Positions 47,289 through 56,297 are shown, counted from the first letter of the stretch. The stretch: 64,000 bases of DNA from Mycobacterium sp. (GCA_003987775.1 RXJD01000021.1:124001-188000); one strand, 5' to 3'. Translations and numbers: made by a program. The notes: generated by a model from the letters alone, not told the origin.

Positions 47289-48380
47289 TCAGCACGCCTT
47301 TGCTTCCACGAGACTGAACGGCGAAGCGGTCGGAATCACCCGCGTCATCCTGAACCCAGCGCGCGCGAGCAACGTCCTGTACTCCTCCGCATTGCGTTCG
47401 CGGCTGCCATCCAAACCCAAGAGCATCTCGAGATCGGCCCACTTGCCGACGAAGTCGCGGTTGTGCTCGGGTATGACGAGTTCGACCAGGACCACGGTGC
47501 AGTCCGCACCGCACGCGGTACGCAGGTTGCGCAAGATAGCCTCGGCCTTCTCATCGGGCCAGTCATGAATGATGTTCTTCAGGACGTAGAGGTCGGCCCC
47601 TGCGGGGATGGCGTCGAAGAACGAACCCGACTCGATGCGAACCCGCTCTGCCACGCCCAGTGTTCGCAACAGTGGTAGCGCCCCGGCGGCAACGTCCGGG
47701 ATTTCCAGCAGCACACCGCGAGCGGCGGGCGCTGCCGCCAGGATTGCGGCCAGCAAGCGGCCGTGACCGCCGCCGACATCCATGATCGTTTGGTAGGGGG
47801 TGAAGTCATAGGCGGCAACCATGGGGCCCTCCGCCAACCCCGAAACACTGGTCATGGCACCGTTGAAAAGCTCTGCCAGGTAGGGATCGTCGCCGAGGTA
47901 GTCGAAGAAATCCTTGCCGCGAAGGCGTGGAATGCTTGCCCTGCCGGTTCTGATGGACTCCGCAAGCATGCTCCAGTGCTCGCGATGCTGCGGCGATCCG
48001 TAGAACTTCGCTGCCGCAGCCATCGAACCCGAAGCGTCTGTCCGCAGCGTGTCCGCGAGAGGCGTGAGGCAATAGGCGCCACTTGGGAGCCGACGAAATA
48101 TGCCACGACCTTCCAGCGCCCGCAGAAGCCGGCTTACCGCATCAGGGTCCGCACCGACCTTTGCGGCAACATCGTCGGGCCGCAGCGGCCCCGCCGCGAG
48201 CGCGTCTGCGATACCCAATTCGGCGGCGGCTTCTATCGCCTGCGAGGTCCAGGCCGCAAGAATCAGCTCCATCATCACGACAGGCGGTGGAGCAAGTCGC
48301 TGATGTAAGCAATAGACGCTATGCCGCAGGCGGTCGACCAGTTTCACCAACCGAACCGGTGGTATGCGCGTGGATTGCAT
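47289..48380 (-). CDS. SAM-dependent O-methyltransferase (class II-like, plant/HIOMT type)
   Basis: 363-aa protein. The N-terminal dimerisation winged-helix domain (about 30-110) includes ELGIADALAAG and VSRLLRALEGRGIF. The Rossmann SAM domain has motif I MDVGGGHGRLLAAI, a VLLEIPDV acidic end, and DLYVLKNIIHDWPD with the catalytic His. Methyltransferases of this class act on phenols, hydroxy-polyketides or quinone precursors. The ATG at 48380 has AGAGGG at 8-nt spacing; an upstream GTG is an alternative. It is divergent from a TetR gene with a shared operator. Confidence 0.88.
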   Translation of the reverse strand: MQSTRIPPVRLVKLVDRLRHSVYCLHQRLAPPPVVMMELILAAWTSQAIEAAAELGIADALAAGPLRPDDVAAKVGADPDAVSRLLRALEGRGIFRRLPSGAYCLTPLADTLRTDASGSMAAAAKFYGSPQHREHWSMLAESIRTGRASIPRLRGKDFFDYLGDDPYLAELFNGAMTSVSGLAEGPMVAAYDFTPYQTIMDVGGGHGRLLAAILAAAPAARGVLLEIPDVAAGALPLLRTLGVAERVRIESGSFFDAIPAGADLYVLKNIIHDWPDEKAEAILRNLRTACGADCTVVLVELVIPEHNRDFVGKWADLEMLLGLDGSRERNAEEYRTLLARAGFRMTRVIPTASPFSLVEAKAC

Positions 48381-48414
48381 GGCGCTCACCCTCTTGTCGT
48401 ATGATTTTAGAGAG

Positions 48415-48441
48415 AGTCAACTACATTGAATAGAGTTGACT
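48415..48441. promoter_or_regulatory. inverted-repeat operator between the methyltransferase and TetR genes
   Basis: AGTCAACT (48415-48422) and AGTTGACT (48434-48441) form perfect 8-bp arms with an 11-bp centre. It sits 35 bp from the methyltransferase start and just before the TetR start, so a single repressor could control both genes. Confidence 0.68.
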
Positions 48442-48455
48442 ATATGGAAGGTGAG

Positions 48456-49109
48456 ATGCGGGTGTCAACGTCTGAACGCGAATCGCGGCGAACGTATGAC
48501 AACAGCCGTCGGCAGGCCGAGGCCGAGGCTCGTCAACGCCGGATCGTCACGGCAGCGACGGCTCTCTTCGTCGAGAAGGGTTTCGCCGCGACGTCGATCG
48601 ACCAGATCGCGCAAGCTGCAGGCGTCTCACCGCAAACGGTTTACGCGGCATTCGGATCGAAGGCCGGTGTGCTCTCAAAGGCAATCGACGTCGCGGTCCT
48701 GGGTGATTACGGGCCCGAATCGTTGGTTGACCGAGCGCCGCTGCTCGCCGATATGTCGAGCGAGCCGCAGCGCATGTTCTTCGCGACCGCCGCGCACTTC
48801 GTCCGGGAGTTGCACGAACGGGTGGCACCGCTGATACAGGTGATGTTGCAAGCGGGCCTGGACGAACTGCGCACGCTGGTGACCCACAAGATTCGCGCCG
48901 ACTGTGCGTCCTGGGTGGAGCAACTTGGGCCGGCACTACGCCCGAGCCTCACCAAAGACGACGCTGCCGACATTCTGGTCACCATCCAGGCGCCCTACCT
49001 GTTTTCCCTGTTTACCGTCGATTTGGGACGGTCACCGGACGAATACGAGAAGTGGCTGGCCGACGCCCTGGCCCGCATGCTGCTGAGGCCGGAACTCTTG
49101 TCGGAGTAG
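48456..49109 (+). CDS. TetR-family transcriptional regulator
   Basis: 217-aa regulator. HTH (about 20-65) contains IVTAATALFVEKGFAATSID and IAQAAGVSPQTVYAAFGSK, then a helical ligand domain. The ATG at 48456 is chosen for GGAAGG just upstream; starts at 48444 or 48462 cannot be excluded. The inverted repeat upstream and the divergent O-methyltransferase gene indicate autoregulation and control of that methyltransferase. Confidence 0.88.
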   Translation: MRVSTSERESRRTYDNSRRQAEAEARQRRIVTAATALFVEKGFAATSIDQIAQAAGVSPQTVYAAFGSKAGVLSKAIDVAVLGDYGPESLVDRAPLLADMSSEPQRMFFATAAHFVRELHERVAPLIQVMLQAGLDELRTLVTHKIRADCASWVEQLGPALRPSLTKDDAADILVTIQAPYLFSLFTVDLGRSPDEYEKWLADALARMLLRPELLSE

Positions 49110-49240
49110 ATTCCGCACTCCCCGGTAAACCCCGGTTATGGCGCAGACGTCCTTCGGGAGTGGCAGCTCGTCACACGGCAACCCCCGATGGTCGATGCGA
49201 GTTCACGCACCAGCTCAGGTCATCGAGCCCCCGACCGTTC

Positions 49241-49253
49241 CCCCATTCGGGGG
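49241..49253. promoter_or_regulatory. CCCC-AT-rich-GGGG palindrome upstream of the phosphatase gene
   Basis: CCCCATTCGGGGG lies 94 bp upstream of the phosphatase start. With the preceding C it differs at one position from the reverse complement of the perfect palindrome at 56285-56297, upstream of the nuoK-like gene. The pair may mark a common regulator of the Calvin-cycle and hydrogenase/pump genes, or may be chance in a high-GC genome. Confidence 0.35.
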
Positions 49254-49346
49254 TCTGCCCCGACGCGGACCCGCCGTAGGGTCTCGAATCATCCGGGGCG
49301 CCTGCCATCTCGGCGCACCACGACTGGAAGCAACACGAGAACATCA

Positions 49347-50168
49347 ATGGCTGAGCTGGCAACGCTGCACGACTGTCTGCTCCTCGACCTCGACGGCACG
49401 CTGTTCCGAGGCTCGCGACCGATTGCCGGTGCCGCCGAGGCGCTGTCCCTGATTGCCTCTCGTACCTTGTATTTGACCAACAACGCCTCTCGCAGTGCCC
49501 TGGCGGTCGCAGAGCATCTACGAGAGTTGGGCTTTGATGCCGACCCGGGTGACGTCATCACCAGTGGCCAATGTGCGGCGCAGCTGCTGAGCACCGAATT
49601 GGCATGCGATTCAGCAGTTCTGGTCATCGGCTCGGAGGCACTGGCCGCCGAGGTGCGGGAGGTAGGCCTGCGTCAGGTGCGACAATGGGCTGACGATCCG
49701 GTCGCGGTGGTGCAGGGCTTCTCCCCCGACATCGATTGGGGGGACCTCGCCGAAGCGGCGCTGGCGATCCGCGCGGGCACACCGTGGGTGGCAACCAACC
49801 CGGATGTCACGCTGCCGTCTGAGCGCGGGCTGGTCCCGGGGAACGGCTCGATGATCGCAGCGCTGCGGGCCGCCACCGACTGCACACCGCGTATCGTCGG
49901 TAAGCCCTACCCCCCGATCTTTCGGGACGCCCTGTCGCGCGGTGACTTTCACCGACCGTTGGTGGTCGGTGACCGGCTGGACACCGATATCGCCGGCGCC
50001 AACTCCGCCGGGCTGCCCAGCCTGTTGGTGCTGAGCGGAGTGACGACCGCAGCTGAGGCGCTGGCCGCGCCGCCCCAGCTGCGGCCGACGTTCGTCGCCC
50101 CGGACCTCAGCGGAATCCACGCCGACAGCGACTCGTTGCGCCTCGATCTCCTGACGTCAGCCGGTTGA
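49347..50168 (+). CDS. HAD-IIA (NagD-like) phosphatase, possible phosphoglycolate phosphatase
   Basis: 273-aa HAD hydrolase. The nucleophile motif is DLDGT (14-18). TNNAS gives motif II, Lys in VGKPYPPIF motif III, and GDRLDTDIAGA motif IV, with a C2b-type cap between motifs II and III as in NagD and p-nitrophenyl/phosphoglycolate phosphatases. It lies upstream of fructose-bisphosphatase and phosphoribulokinase. Removal of the 2-phosphoglycolate made by RuBisCO oxygenation is therefore the leading hypothesis, but other sugar phosphates fit as well. Its 3' end overlaps a convergent receiver-like gene by 62 bp. Confidence 0.8.
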   Translation: MAELATLHDCLLLDLDGTLFRGSRPIAGAAEALSLIASRTLYLTNNASRSALAVAEHLRELGFDADPGDVITSGQCAAQLLSTELACDSAVLVIGSEALAAEVREVGLRQVRQWADDPVAVVQGFSPDIDWGDLAEAALAIRAGTPWVATNPDVTLPSERGLVPGNGSMIAALRAATDCTPRIVGKPYPPIFRDALSRGDFHRPLVVGDRLDTDIAGANSAGLPSLLVLSGVTTAAEALAAPPQLRPTFVAPDLSGIHADSDSLRLDLLTSAG

Positions 50169-50502
50169 CCGCTGCGGCCAGCGCCAGCGGCCGGCGGCCG
50201 GGTCCCACGGTCGCGTCGGCCTTGGACATCAGCGCCAACCAGGCGTCAGCCGCACGGGCGACCACCAGCAGGATCGGTGGGCAGTCTGCGACCCGGTCCT
50301 TGAGCTGCCGGGCGACATCCACACCACCGGCCGGTGTCGCGTCACCGTCGAGGATCACCAGATCGACGCCGCCGGTGAGCACCTGCGCCAGCAACGCCGA
50401 CTGGCACGACACGAACGCGAGAAAGTCTGTATCAGAAAGCGATTCGATGAGATGGCGGCGCAGGCTGCTGTCCTCGCTGTATACCAGGGCGCGCACGGTC
50501 AT
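50107..50502 (-). CDS. orphan receiver-like response regulator
   Basis: 131-aa single-domain protein with a CheY-like pattern. Acidic residues follow beta-1 (VYSEDS), and an Asp in [10 protein letters not shown] is the likely acceptor. The usual Thr/Lys switch positions are unclear (LVVARAAD and [10 protein letters not shown]), and no output domain is present. A similar orphan receiver, Rv3143, lies near the nuo operon in M. tuberculosis (known). It sits opposite a phosphatase gene and upstream of cbbF on the other strand. It may be a non-phosphorylated scaffold or partner. Confidence 0.68.
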   Translation of the reverse strand: MTVRALVYSEDSSLRRHLIESLSDTDFLAFVSCQSALLAQVLTGGVDLVILDGDATPAGGVDVARQLKDRVADCPPILLVVARAADAWLALMSKADATVGPGRRPLALAAAVNRLTSGDRGATSRCRRGFR

Positions 50503-50648
50503 GGCGTGACAGTAAGGGGAGGCTGACGTCCGGGGCAGGCCAAACGCGCGGATACCCCCACCGGACCACCCAACAGGGGGATGGACCGTGGGCGCCCAGG
50601 TCAGAGCATGTCTCTAGGTTTCCTGCTGCCCATTGGAGGTATCCGCGC

Positions 50649-51722
50649 ATGCTCACCCGCCACACGACGCTGGTGAAGTTCCTCATCGAGGAACGGCGTC
50701 GCCACCCCGATGCCAGCGGCGACCTGAACTCGTTGATTCTCGATGTCGCTCTGGCCTGCAAGGCCATTTCGACCCGGGTGGCGCAGGGCGAGCTCGGTGG
50801 CGTGCTGGGTGCCGCCGACGTGGTGAACGTGCAGGGCGAAGTGCAGCAGAAACTCGATGTGCTGGCCAACGACTACTTCCTGCGGGCCACCGAATGGGGC
50901 GGGCAGGTGGCCGGAATGGCCTCCGAAGAGCTGGCCGAGCCCTATCAGCTGCCGACGCACTACCCGCGCGGGAAATACTTGCTGATCTTCGACCCGCTCG
51001 ACGGTTCCTCCAACATCGACGTGAATGTCTCGGTCGGCAGCATCTTTTCGATCCTGCGCGCACCCGAGCCGGGCACCGACCCGGCCGTCGAGGACTTCCT
51101 GCAACCCGGCTCGCAGCAGGTGTGCGCGGGCTATGCGATCTACGGCCCGTCGACCATGCTCGTGCTGACGGTGGGCACCGGCGTGCATGCGTTCACTCTC
51201 GACCCGGCGCTCGGTGAGTTCGTGTTGACCCGCGCCAACATCCGGATTCCCCGCTCGGCTGTGGAATTCGCGATCAACGCATCCAACCGGCGGTTCTGGG
51301 AGCCCGCCGTGCAGCGTTATATCGACGAATGCCTGGCCGGCCGGACGGGACCGCGTGGCAAGGACTTCAACATGCGCTGGGTGGCATCGCTGGTCGCGGA
51401 GACGCATCGGATTTTGACGCGCGGCGGTGTGTTCCTCTATCCGCGCGACGCCAAGGACCCGGCCAAACCGGGACGCCTGCGGTTGCTCTACGAGGCCAGC
51501 CCCATCGCGTTTCTGGTTGAGCAGGCCGGCGGACTGGCCAGCACCGGCCGCAAGCGGCTGATGGACGTGGTCCCGACCGAACTGCACCAACGGGTTCCGC
51601 TGATCTTCGGAGCGGCCGACGAGGTCGAGCTGATCGAGGAGTACCACCGCAAGGACTACGTCCGGCCTTCCAGCTCACCGCTGTATGGCGTGCGGGGCCT
51701 GTACCGCGTCGTGGCCGGCTGA
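50649..51722 (+). CDS. cbbF: class I fructose-1,6-bisphosphatase
   Basis: 357-aa enzyme. The metal/substrate core is [10 protein letters not shown] (115-124), with EE at 93-94 and the signature [13 protein letters not shown] region. The C-terminal [12 protein letters not shown] end is intact. Mycobacteria normally use the class II GlpX enzyme for gluconeogenesis, so a class I enzyme next to phosphoribulokinase fits a Calvin-cycle role (fructose- and possibly sedoheptulose-bisphosphatase). GGAGGT precedes the ATG. The next gene starts 19 bp downstream. Confidence 0.9.
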   Translation: MLTRHTTLVKFLIEERRRHPDASGDLNSLILDVALACKAISTRVAQGELGGVLGAADVVNVQGEVQQKLDVLANDYFLRATEWGGQVAGMASEELAEPYQLPTHYPRGKYLLIFDPLDGSSNIDVNVSVGSIFSILRAPEPGTDPAVEDFLQPGSQQVCAGYAIYGPSTMLVLTVGTGVHAFTLDPALGEFVLTRANIRIPRSAVEFAINASNRRFWEPAVQRYIDECLAGRTGPRGKDFNMRWVASLVAETHRILTRGGVFLYPRDAKDPAKPGRLRLLYEASPIAFLVEQAGGLASTGRKRLMDVVPTELHQRVPLIFGAADEVELIEEYHRKDYVRPSSSPLYGVRGLYRVVAG

Positions 51723-51741
51723 ATCGTAGGGGGTAATCACC

Positions 51742-52629
51742 ATGTCACTTCTGCACCCGATCATTTCCGTCACCGGCTCCTCGGGGGCCGGAACAACCTC
51801 AGTGATGCGGACTTTCGATCAGATCTTCCGCCGCGAAGACATCAACGTGGCGTTCGTCGAGGGCGACAGCTTCCACCGGTATGACCGGGTCGCAATGAAG
51901 GCCGCGATAGCCGATGCACACGCGCGCGGCGACCACACCTTCAGCCACTTCGGTCCGGAGTCCAATCTGTTCGAGGAGCTGCAAGACCTCTTCAAGACCT
52001 ACGGCGAAACCGGAACGGGCAAAGTGCGCCGCTATCTCCACGACGAAAAAGAGGCCGAGCCGTTCGGGCAGCAACCGGGCACGTTCACGCCGTGGGAGGA
52101 GATCCCGGCGGACACCGACATGCTGTTCTACGAGGGGCTGCACGGCGCGATCGTCACCGATGAGGTCAACGTCGCCGCGCACGCCGACCTGCGGATCGGC
52201 GTGGTTCCGGTGATCAACCTGGAGTGGATCCAGAAGCTGCACCGCGACAAGGTGTCCCGTGGCTACACCTCCGAGGCTGTCACCGATACCATCCTGCGGC
52301 GGATGCCCGACTACGTGAACTACATGTGCACCCAGTTCTCCCACACCGATGTCAACTTCCAGAGGGTGCCCGTGGTGGACACCTCGAACCCGTTCATCGC
52401 CCGATCCATACCGACCGCCGACGAGTCGATGCTGATCATCCGATTCCGCGACCCGCACGGCATCGACTTTCCTTATCTGCTTGCCATGCTGCATGATTCG
52501 TTCATGTCGCGGCCGAACACCATCGTGTGTCCGGGCGGCAAAATGGATCTGGCGATGCAGCTGATCTTCACACCGATGGTGCTGCGGCTACTCGAACGCC
52601 GCAGGGCGCAGTTGGCGGCGGCGCGCTAG
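51742..52629 (+). CDS. cbbP: phosphoribulokinase (bacterial class I)
   Basis: 295-aa kinase. The P-loop GSSGAGTTS (12-20) is intact. VEGDSFHRYDR carries the conserved acidic/His cluster, and the SHFGPESNL and FYEGLHGAIVTDEVNVA segments are diagnostic of PRK. The length of about 290 fits the bacterial form. PRK makes ribulose-1,5-bisphosphate, used only in CO2 fixation, so this gene is strong evidence for autotrophy. RuBisCO must lie outside the window. It is 19 bp after cbbF and convergent with the NuoM gene. Confidence 0.94.
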   Translation: MSLLHPIISVTGSSGAGTTSVMRTFDQIFRREDINVAFVEGDSFHRYDRVAMKAAIADAHARGDHTFSHFGPESNLFEELQDLFKTYGETGTGKVRRYLHDEKEAEPFGQQPGTFTPWEEIPADTDMLFYEGLHGAIVTDEVNVAAHADLRIGVVPVINLEWIQKLHRDKVSRGYTSEAVTDTILRRMPDYVNYMCTQFSHTDVNFQRVPVVDTSNPFIARSIPTADESMLIIRFRDPHGIDFPYLLAMLHDSFMSRPNTIVCPGGKMDLAMQLIFTPMVLRLLERRRAQLAAAR

Positions 52630-52713
52630 TGTCCTGAGGCCCGCGAGCAATGTCCTGAGGCCCGCGAGCAGTGTCCTGAGACCCGCGAGCAGTGTCCTGA
52701 GACCGGCGAGCAG
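52630..52713. repeat. 21-bp tandem repeat (4 units)
   Basis: Four units at 52630, 52651, 52672 and 52693, each beginning TGTCCTGAG and ending GCGAGCAR, start one base after the cbbP stop. Differences are few: GGC vs GAC after TGAG in units 3-4, and G for C in unit 4. The last unit's GCGAGCAG is the first bases of the hairpin arm that follows. The array looks as if it grew from that hairpin edge by duplication. Confidence 0.92.
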
Positions 52714-52766
52714 ACGCAAAATCGCCGTGGAGCATGCGCTCCAAGTGCGAGTTTGCGTCTGCTCGC
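52706..52766. terminator. hairpin sharing its arm with 19237-19298
   Basis: GCGAGCAGACGCAAA (52706-52720) pairs with TTTGCGTCTGCTCGC (52752-52766). Inside it are TCGC/GCGA (52722-52725, 52747-52750) and a nested GGAGC/GCTCC stem (52729-52742). It lies between convergent cbbP and nuoM. The shared arm with the hairpin at 19 kb indicates a dispersed mycobacterial terminator-like element. Confidence 0.72.
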
Positions 52767-52784
52767 GCCCAGATCGCGCCGAGG

Positions 52785-54236
52785 CTAACGGCCGGCGACA
52801 GTCTGTCCGATCGCCGGGTCGATGACGTCCAGCGCCGGCTTGGGATACACCCCCAGCACGATCAGCATGGCCAGCAGGGGCACCACGACAGCCAGCTCCC
52901 GGGGCACCAGGTCACCCAGCGCCTCTCTGCGCGGACCGGTCATGATCCGCTGGTAGAGCCACAGGATGTAGATCGCGGAGAGGACCAGCCCGGTCGCCGC
53001 CAGCACGGCGAACACCGGATACCGGGCGAAAGTGCCGATCAGCACCAGCAATTCGCTGACGAAGGGCGCCAGGCCGGGCAGCGCGAGTGAGGCCATGCCG
53101 GCGACGAGGAAGGTCCCGGCCAGCACCGGCGCCACCTGCTGCACCCCGCCGTAGTCGGCGATGAGCCGAGTTCCGCTGCGCGAGACCAGAAATCCGGCAA
53201 TCAGGAACAGCGCCGCGGTGGCCAATCCGTGATTAACCATGTACAGCGTTGCGCCGGACTGTCCCTGGCTGGTCATCGCGAAAATGCCCAGCACGATGAA
53301 CCCGAAGTGGCTGATCGAGGAGTAGGCGATCACGCGCATGATGTCGCTCTGCCCGATCGCCACCAGGGCACCGTAGACGATCCCGATCACGGCCAGCGCG
53401 ACCACGAAGGGCCGGAACAGGACCGCGCTATCGGGGAAGAGCCGCAGGCAATAGCGCAGCATTCCGAACGTGCCGATCTTGTCGACGACGGCCATCATCA
53501 GTACCGCGGTCACCGGTGTCGCCTCGGTGGCGACCTCGGGAAGCCAGGTGTGCAGCGGCCACAGCGGCGCCTTCACCGCGAATGCCAGCAGGAAGCCGAG
53601 AAACAGCAGATGCATGACGTCGGGGTTGGCCACGATTGCGCCGGACGACATCCCGGCCACGATGATGCGCGAATCAAAGGTCCCACAAACCAGATTCAGG
53701 CCGATGAGCGCGGCCAGCATGAGCAGCCCACCAGACAGGTTGTACAGCAGGAACTTCAGTGCAGTTCGCGGTGCCCCATCTCCCCCGTACCGGCCGATCA
53801 GGAAGTACATCGGGATCAGCATGGCCTCGAAGAACACGAAGAACAGCAACACGTCCAACGCCACCAGGGCCACCAGCATCATCGACTCGACGACCAGCAT
53901 CAGCGCCAGATACGGTCCGGGCCGGCCGGTGTCATTCCAGCCGGCGAGCAGCAGCAGCGGCATCAGCACGGTGGTCAATACCACCAGCACCATCGCGACA
54001 CCGTCGATCCCGACGATATAGCTCGCACCGAACGACTTGATCCAGGAATGACTTTCGACGAACTGATATCCCGGATCCGCCGCATCGAAGCGCGCCGCCA
54101 GCATGCCCGCGATGACCAGTACCGCCGCCGAGGTACCGAGTGCGGTGTACTTGGCGGCGTTCGGCCTGCCGGTGGGTACCGCCGCCACCAGCCCGGCTCC
54201 GGCCAGCGGCGCCAACCACAGTGCGGTCAGGATCAT
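52785..54236 (-). CDS. nuoM: NADH-quinone oxidoreductase subunit M-like antiporter protein
   Basis: 483-aa membrane protein with about 14 transmembrane helices, of the NuoM/Mrp antiporter-like family. The pump residues of NuoM are conserved: Glu137 in [14 protein letters not shown] (E. coli Glu144), Lys222 in [14 protein letters not shown] (Lys234) and Lys253 in VVDKIG (Lys265). Length is near the usual about 490-510. It is the last gene of the hydrogenase operon and starts within the nuoL stop (ATGA). No NuoN or electron-transfer subunits are near, so it is not part of an ordinary complex I locus. Confidence 0.93.
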   Translation of the reverse strand: MILTALWLAPLAGAGLVAAVPTGRPNAAKYTALGTSAAVLVIAGMLAARFDAADPGYQFVESHSWIKSFGASYIVGIDGVAMVLVVLTTVLMPLLLLAGWNDTGRPGPYLALMLVVESMMLVALVALDVLLFFVFFEAMLIPMYFLIGRYGGDGAPRTALKFLLYNLSGGLLMLAALIGLNLVCGTFDSRIIVAGMSSGAIVANPDVMHLLFLGFLLAFAVKAPLWPLHTWLPEVATEATPVTAVLMMAVVDKIGTFGMLRYCLRLFPDSAVLFRPFVVALAVIGIVYGALVAIGQSDIMRVIAYSSISHFGFIVLGIFAMTSQGQSGATLYMVNHGLATAALFLIAGFLVSRSGTRLIADYGGVQQVAPVLAGTFLVAGMASLALPGLAPFVSELLVLIGTFARYPVFAVLAATGLVLSAIYILWLYQRIMTGPRREALGDLVPRELAVVVPLLAMLIVLGVYPKPALDVIDPAIGQTVAGR

Positions 54237-56110
54237 GACGCACTCCCCAGCGCGACACCCAGCAACAGTGCGGTGGCGCCGAAGAAGACGGTCAACGCGT
54301 ACGAGCGCGCGAAACCGGTCTGCATCCGCCGAACACCCGTCGAGGTGTTGCCGATCATCCGGGCGAAGGCCTCGACAACACCGTCGATGCCCACCCGGTC
54401 CACGTCCACCATCGCCCGCGACAGACGCAGACCCGGCCGCATGAAGGCCGCCTCATTCATGTTGTCCCCGAACAGGTCATGACGTGCCGCGATCACCGCA
54501 CCAGACGCCCACTCCGAAGCGCTCGTCCGCACCGGGCGGGTGACGTACGTGCGGACCGCGACGGCGATGCCGACGCCGACCGCGGCCAGGGTGAGCGCTG
54601 TGAGCGCCCAACCGGGCATGAACTGGTGCGGCTCTGCCGCATCGGCGGGATTGGTCACGGGTTGCAGCCAGTGCCGCAGGGTCCCATTCACCGCCAGCAC
54701 CGCCCCACCGACCACCGAACCGACTGCCAGGACCAGCATCGGCACGGTCATCACAGACGGGGATTCGTGCGGATGAGCATCCGGCTCCCAACGCTTTTCG
54801 CCGAAGAAGGTCATGACCATGACCCGGGTCATGTAGAAGGCCGTGATCCCGGCACCCAGCAGTGTCACGGTGCCGAGCAGCCAGTGTGTCGCGAACGCGG
54901 CTTCGATGATGGCGTCCTTGGAGAAGAACCCGGCCAGCGGCGGCACACCGATGATCGCCAGATAGCCGAGTCCGAAGGTGGCGAACGTGATCGGCATGGA
55001 CCCGCGCAGACCACCGTAGCGGCGCATGTCTGTTTCGTCGTTCATGCCGTGCATCACCGATCCTGCGCCCAGGAACAGGCCCGCCTTGAAGAACCCGTGC
55101 GTGAGCAGATGCATGATCGCCACCGCGTAACCCGCCGTCCCCAGGCCGGCTGCCAGCACCATGTAGCCGATCTGGGACATCGTCGAGGCGGCCAACGCCT
55201 TCTTGATGTCATCCTTGGCGCACCCGATGATCGCGCCGGCCAGCAGCGTCACCGCACCCACGGTGACCACCGCGGTCCGGGCGGTCGGGGCCTGGTCGAA
55301 CACCGGGCCCGAACGCACGATCAGGTACACCCCGGCAGTGACCATGGTGGCCGCGTGGATCAGCGCGCTGACCGGGGTGGGACCCTCCATCGCATCGCCG
55401 AGCCAGGACTGAAGGGGCACTTGAGCACTCTTGCCGCACGCGGCCAGCAACAACGCCAACCCGATCGCGGTCACAGTGGACTCGGAGGCTCCCGATGCCC
55501 GCGCGAAAACACCGTCGTAGCTGAGCGTTCCGAGCTGGGTGAACATGATCATCAGTGCCAGTGCCAATCCGACGTCGCCCACGCGGTTGACGATGAAGGC
55601 CTTCTTGGCCGCGGTGGCGGCCGTCGGCTTGTGAGACCAGAAGCCGATCAGCAGATAGGACGCCAAACCCACGCCCTCCCAGCCGAAGTACAGTCCGAGA
55701 TAGTTGTCGGCCAGCACCAGCAGCAGCATGGCGGCCACGAAGAGGTTGAGGTAGCCGAAGAAGCGGCGACGCCCGGGGTCCTCGCGCATGTAGCCGATCG
55801 AGTAGACGTGGATCAACGCACCCACACCAGTGATGAGCAGCACGAAGCAGATGCTGAGCGCATCCACCCGCAGACCGAAGTCGACACCGAGCGACGGCAC
55901 CCACGTGAACAGCGTTTCCTGGATCACACGGTCCGCCGGGTCGCGCCGCAACAGCTCGACGAAAAGCACTGCGCCCCAGCAGAAAGAGACCGCGACGGCC
56001 ACGCATCCCAGCAGCGGCCCGCACGCGTCGGCGCGCCGACCGCCCAGCAGCAACACCACCGCGCCGGTCAACGGCAGCGCGATGAGCACCCACACAGCCA
56101 CGGCGCTCAA
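54233..56110 (-). CDS. nuoL: NADH-quinone oxidoreductase subunit L-like antiporter protein
   Basis: 625-aa protein of full NuoL length, including the C-terminal extension that would form the long lateral helix. Pump residues are in place: Glu145 in [16 protein letters not shown], Asp179 in NRVGDVG, Lys227 in [31 protein letters not shown], His252, and the [10 protein letters not shown] segment. The start is probably the TTG overlapping the nuoK-like stop (TTGA), with GTG a few codons later possible. The lateral helix in complex I braces M and N; here only M is encoded. Confidence 0.92.
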   Translation of the reverse strand: MSAVAVWVLIALPLTGAVVLLLGGRRADACGPLLGCVAVAVSFCWGAVLFVELLRRDPADRVIQETLFTWVPSLGVDFGLRVDALSICFVLLITGVGALIHVYSIGYMREDPGRRRFFGYLNLFVAAMLLLVLADNYLGLYFGWEGVGLASYLLIGFWSHKPTAATAAKKAFIVNRVGDVGLALALMIMFTQLGTLSYDGVFARASGASESTVTAIGLALLLAACGKSAQVPLQSWLGDAMEGPTPVSALIHAATMVTAGVYLIVRSGPVFDQAPTARTAVVTVGAVTLLAGAIIGCAKDDIKKALAASTMSQIGYMVLAAGLGTAGYAVAIMHLLTHGFFKAGLFLGAGSVMHGMNDETDMRRYGGLRGSMPITFATFGLGYLAIIGVPPLAGFFSKDAIIEAAFATHWLLGTVTLLGAGITAFYMTRVMVMTFFGEKRWEPDAHPHESPSVMTVPMLVLAVGSVVGGAVLAVNGTLRHWLQPVTNPADAAEPHQFMPGWALTALTLAAVGVGIAVAVRTYVTRPVRTSASEWASGAVIAARHDLFGDNMNEAAFMRPGLRLSRAMVDVDRVGIDGVVEAFARMIGNTSTGVRRMQTGFARSYALTVFFGATALLLGVALGSAS

Positions 56111-56247
56111 TGCCCCAGCAAGCCGGAGTCGTCCAGATCGGCGTGGTCGCGTTTGACCATAACGTTCATCGCCAGGCCCACGACCACCTCGAAACCGACC
56201 GCCCCCGCGATCGCCGCCACAACCATGATCAGAATAGAGAAGTTCAC
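56107..56247 (-). CDS. NuoK-like mini-protein (third helix only)
   Basis: 46-aa single-helix protein. Its core [20 protein letters not shown] matches the third transmembrane helix of NuoK, with Glu20 in the place of the conserved membrane glutamate (E. coli NuoK Glu72). The C-terminal LDDSGLLGH resembles the end of NuoK. TM1 and TM2 of NuoK (about 60 residues) are absent: the frame has a stop about 12 codons upstream of the GTG, so this is not a missed start. It overlaps the nuoL start, so it is translated with it. Too short for automatic gene calling and easily missed. It could be a pseudogene or a genuine minimal subunit. Confidence 0.75.
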   Translation of the reverse strand: MNFSILIMVVAAIAGAVGFEVVVGLAMNVMVKRDHADLDDSGLLGH

Positions 56248-56284
56248 GCCTGACAGCCTGCGCGTCTGGCGCCTATCGGCTTAA

Positions 56285-56297
56285 CCCCGAATCGGGG
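56285..56297. promoter_or_regulatory. perfect 13-bp palindrome upstream of the NuoK-like gene
   Basis: CCCCGAATCGGGG is a perfect palindrome (6-bp arms, one central base) inside the 88-bp space between the 280-aa gene and the nuoK-like gene. This is the only sizeable gap in the tail of the operon, so it could hold an internal promoter or operator. A near copy lies at 49241-49253. Confidence 0.4.

Noticed and set aside
50503..50648. CbbR gene or RuBisCO genes beside cbbF
   Set aside because: The 146-bp gap only has room for a promoter; no cbbR or cbbLS sequence is present in the window.
52630..52713. Tandem repeat considered as a CRISPR array
   Set aside because: Units are contiguous with no spacers, only 84 bp in total, and no cas gene is near.
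53229..54482. 417-codon open frame on the plus strand
   Set aside because: It lies antisense to nuoM, has low-complexity Arg/His/Gln-rich translation with no domain, and is a shadow of a high-GC gene.
52785..56110. Interpretation as an ordinary complex I (nuo) operon
   Set aside because: Only reduced K, L and M are present and they follow hydrogenase genes; A-J and N subunits are absent.
54479..56284. 601-codon open frame on the plus strand
   Set aside because: Antisense to nuoL and the NuoK-like gene; composition is His/Gln/Arg-rich and typical of an opposite-strand artefact.
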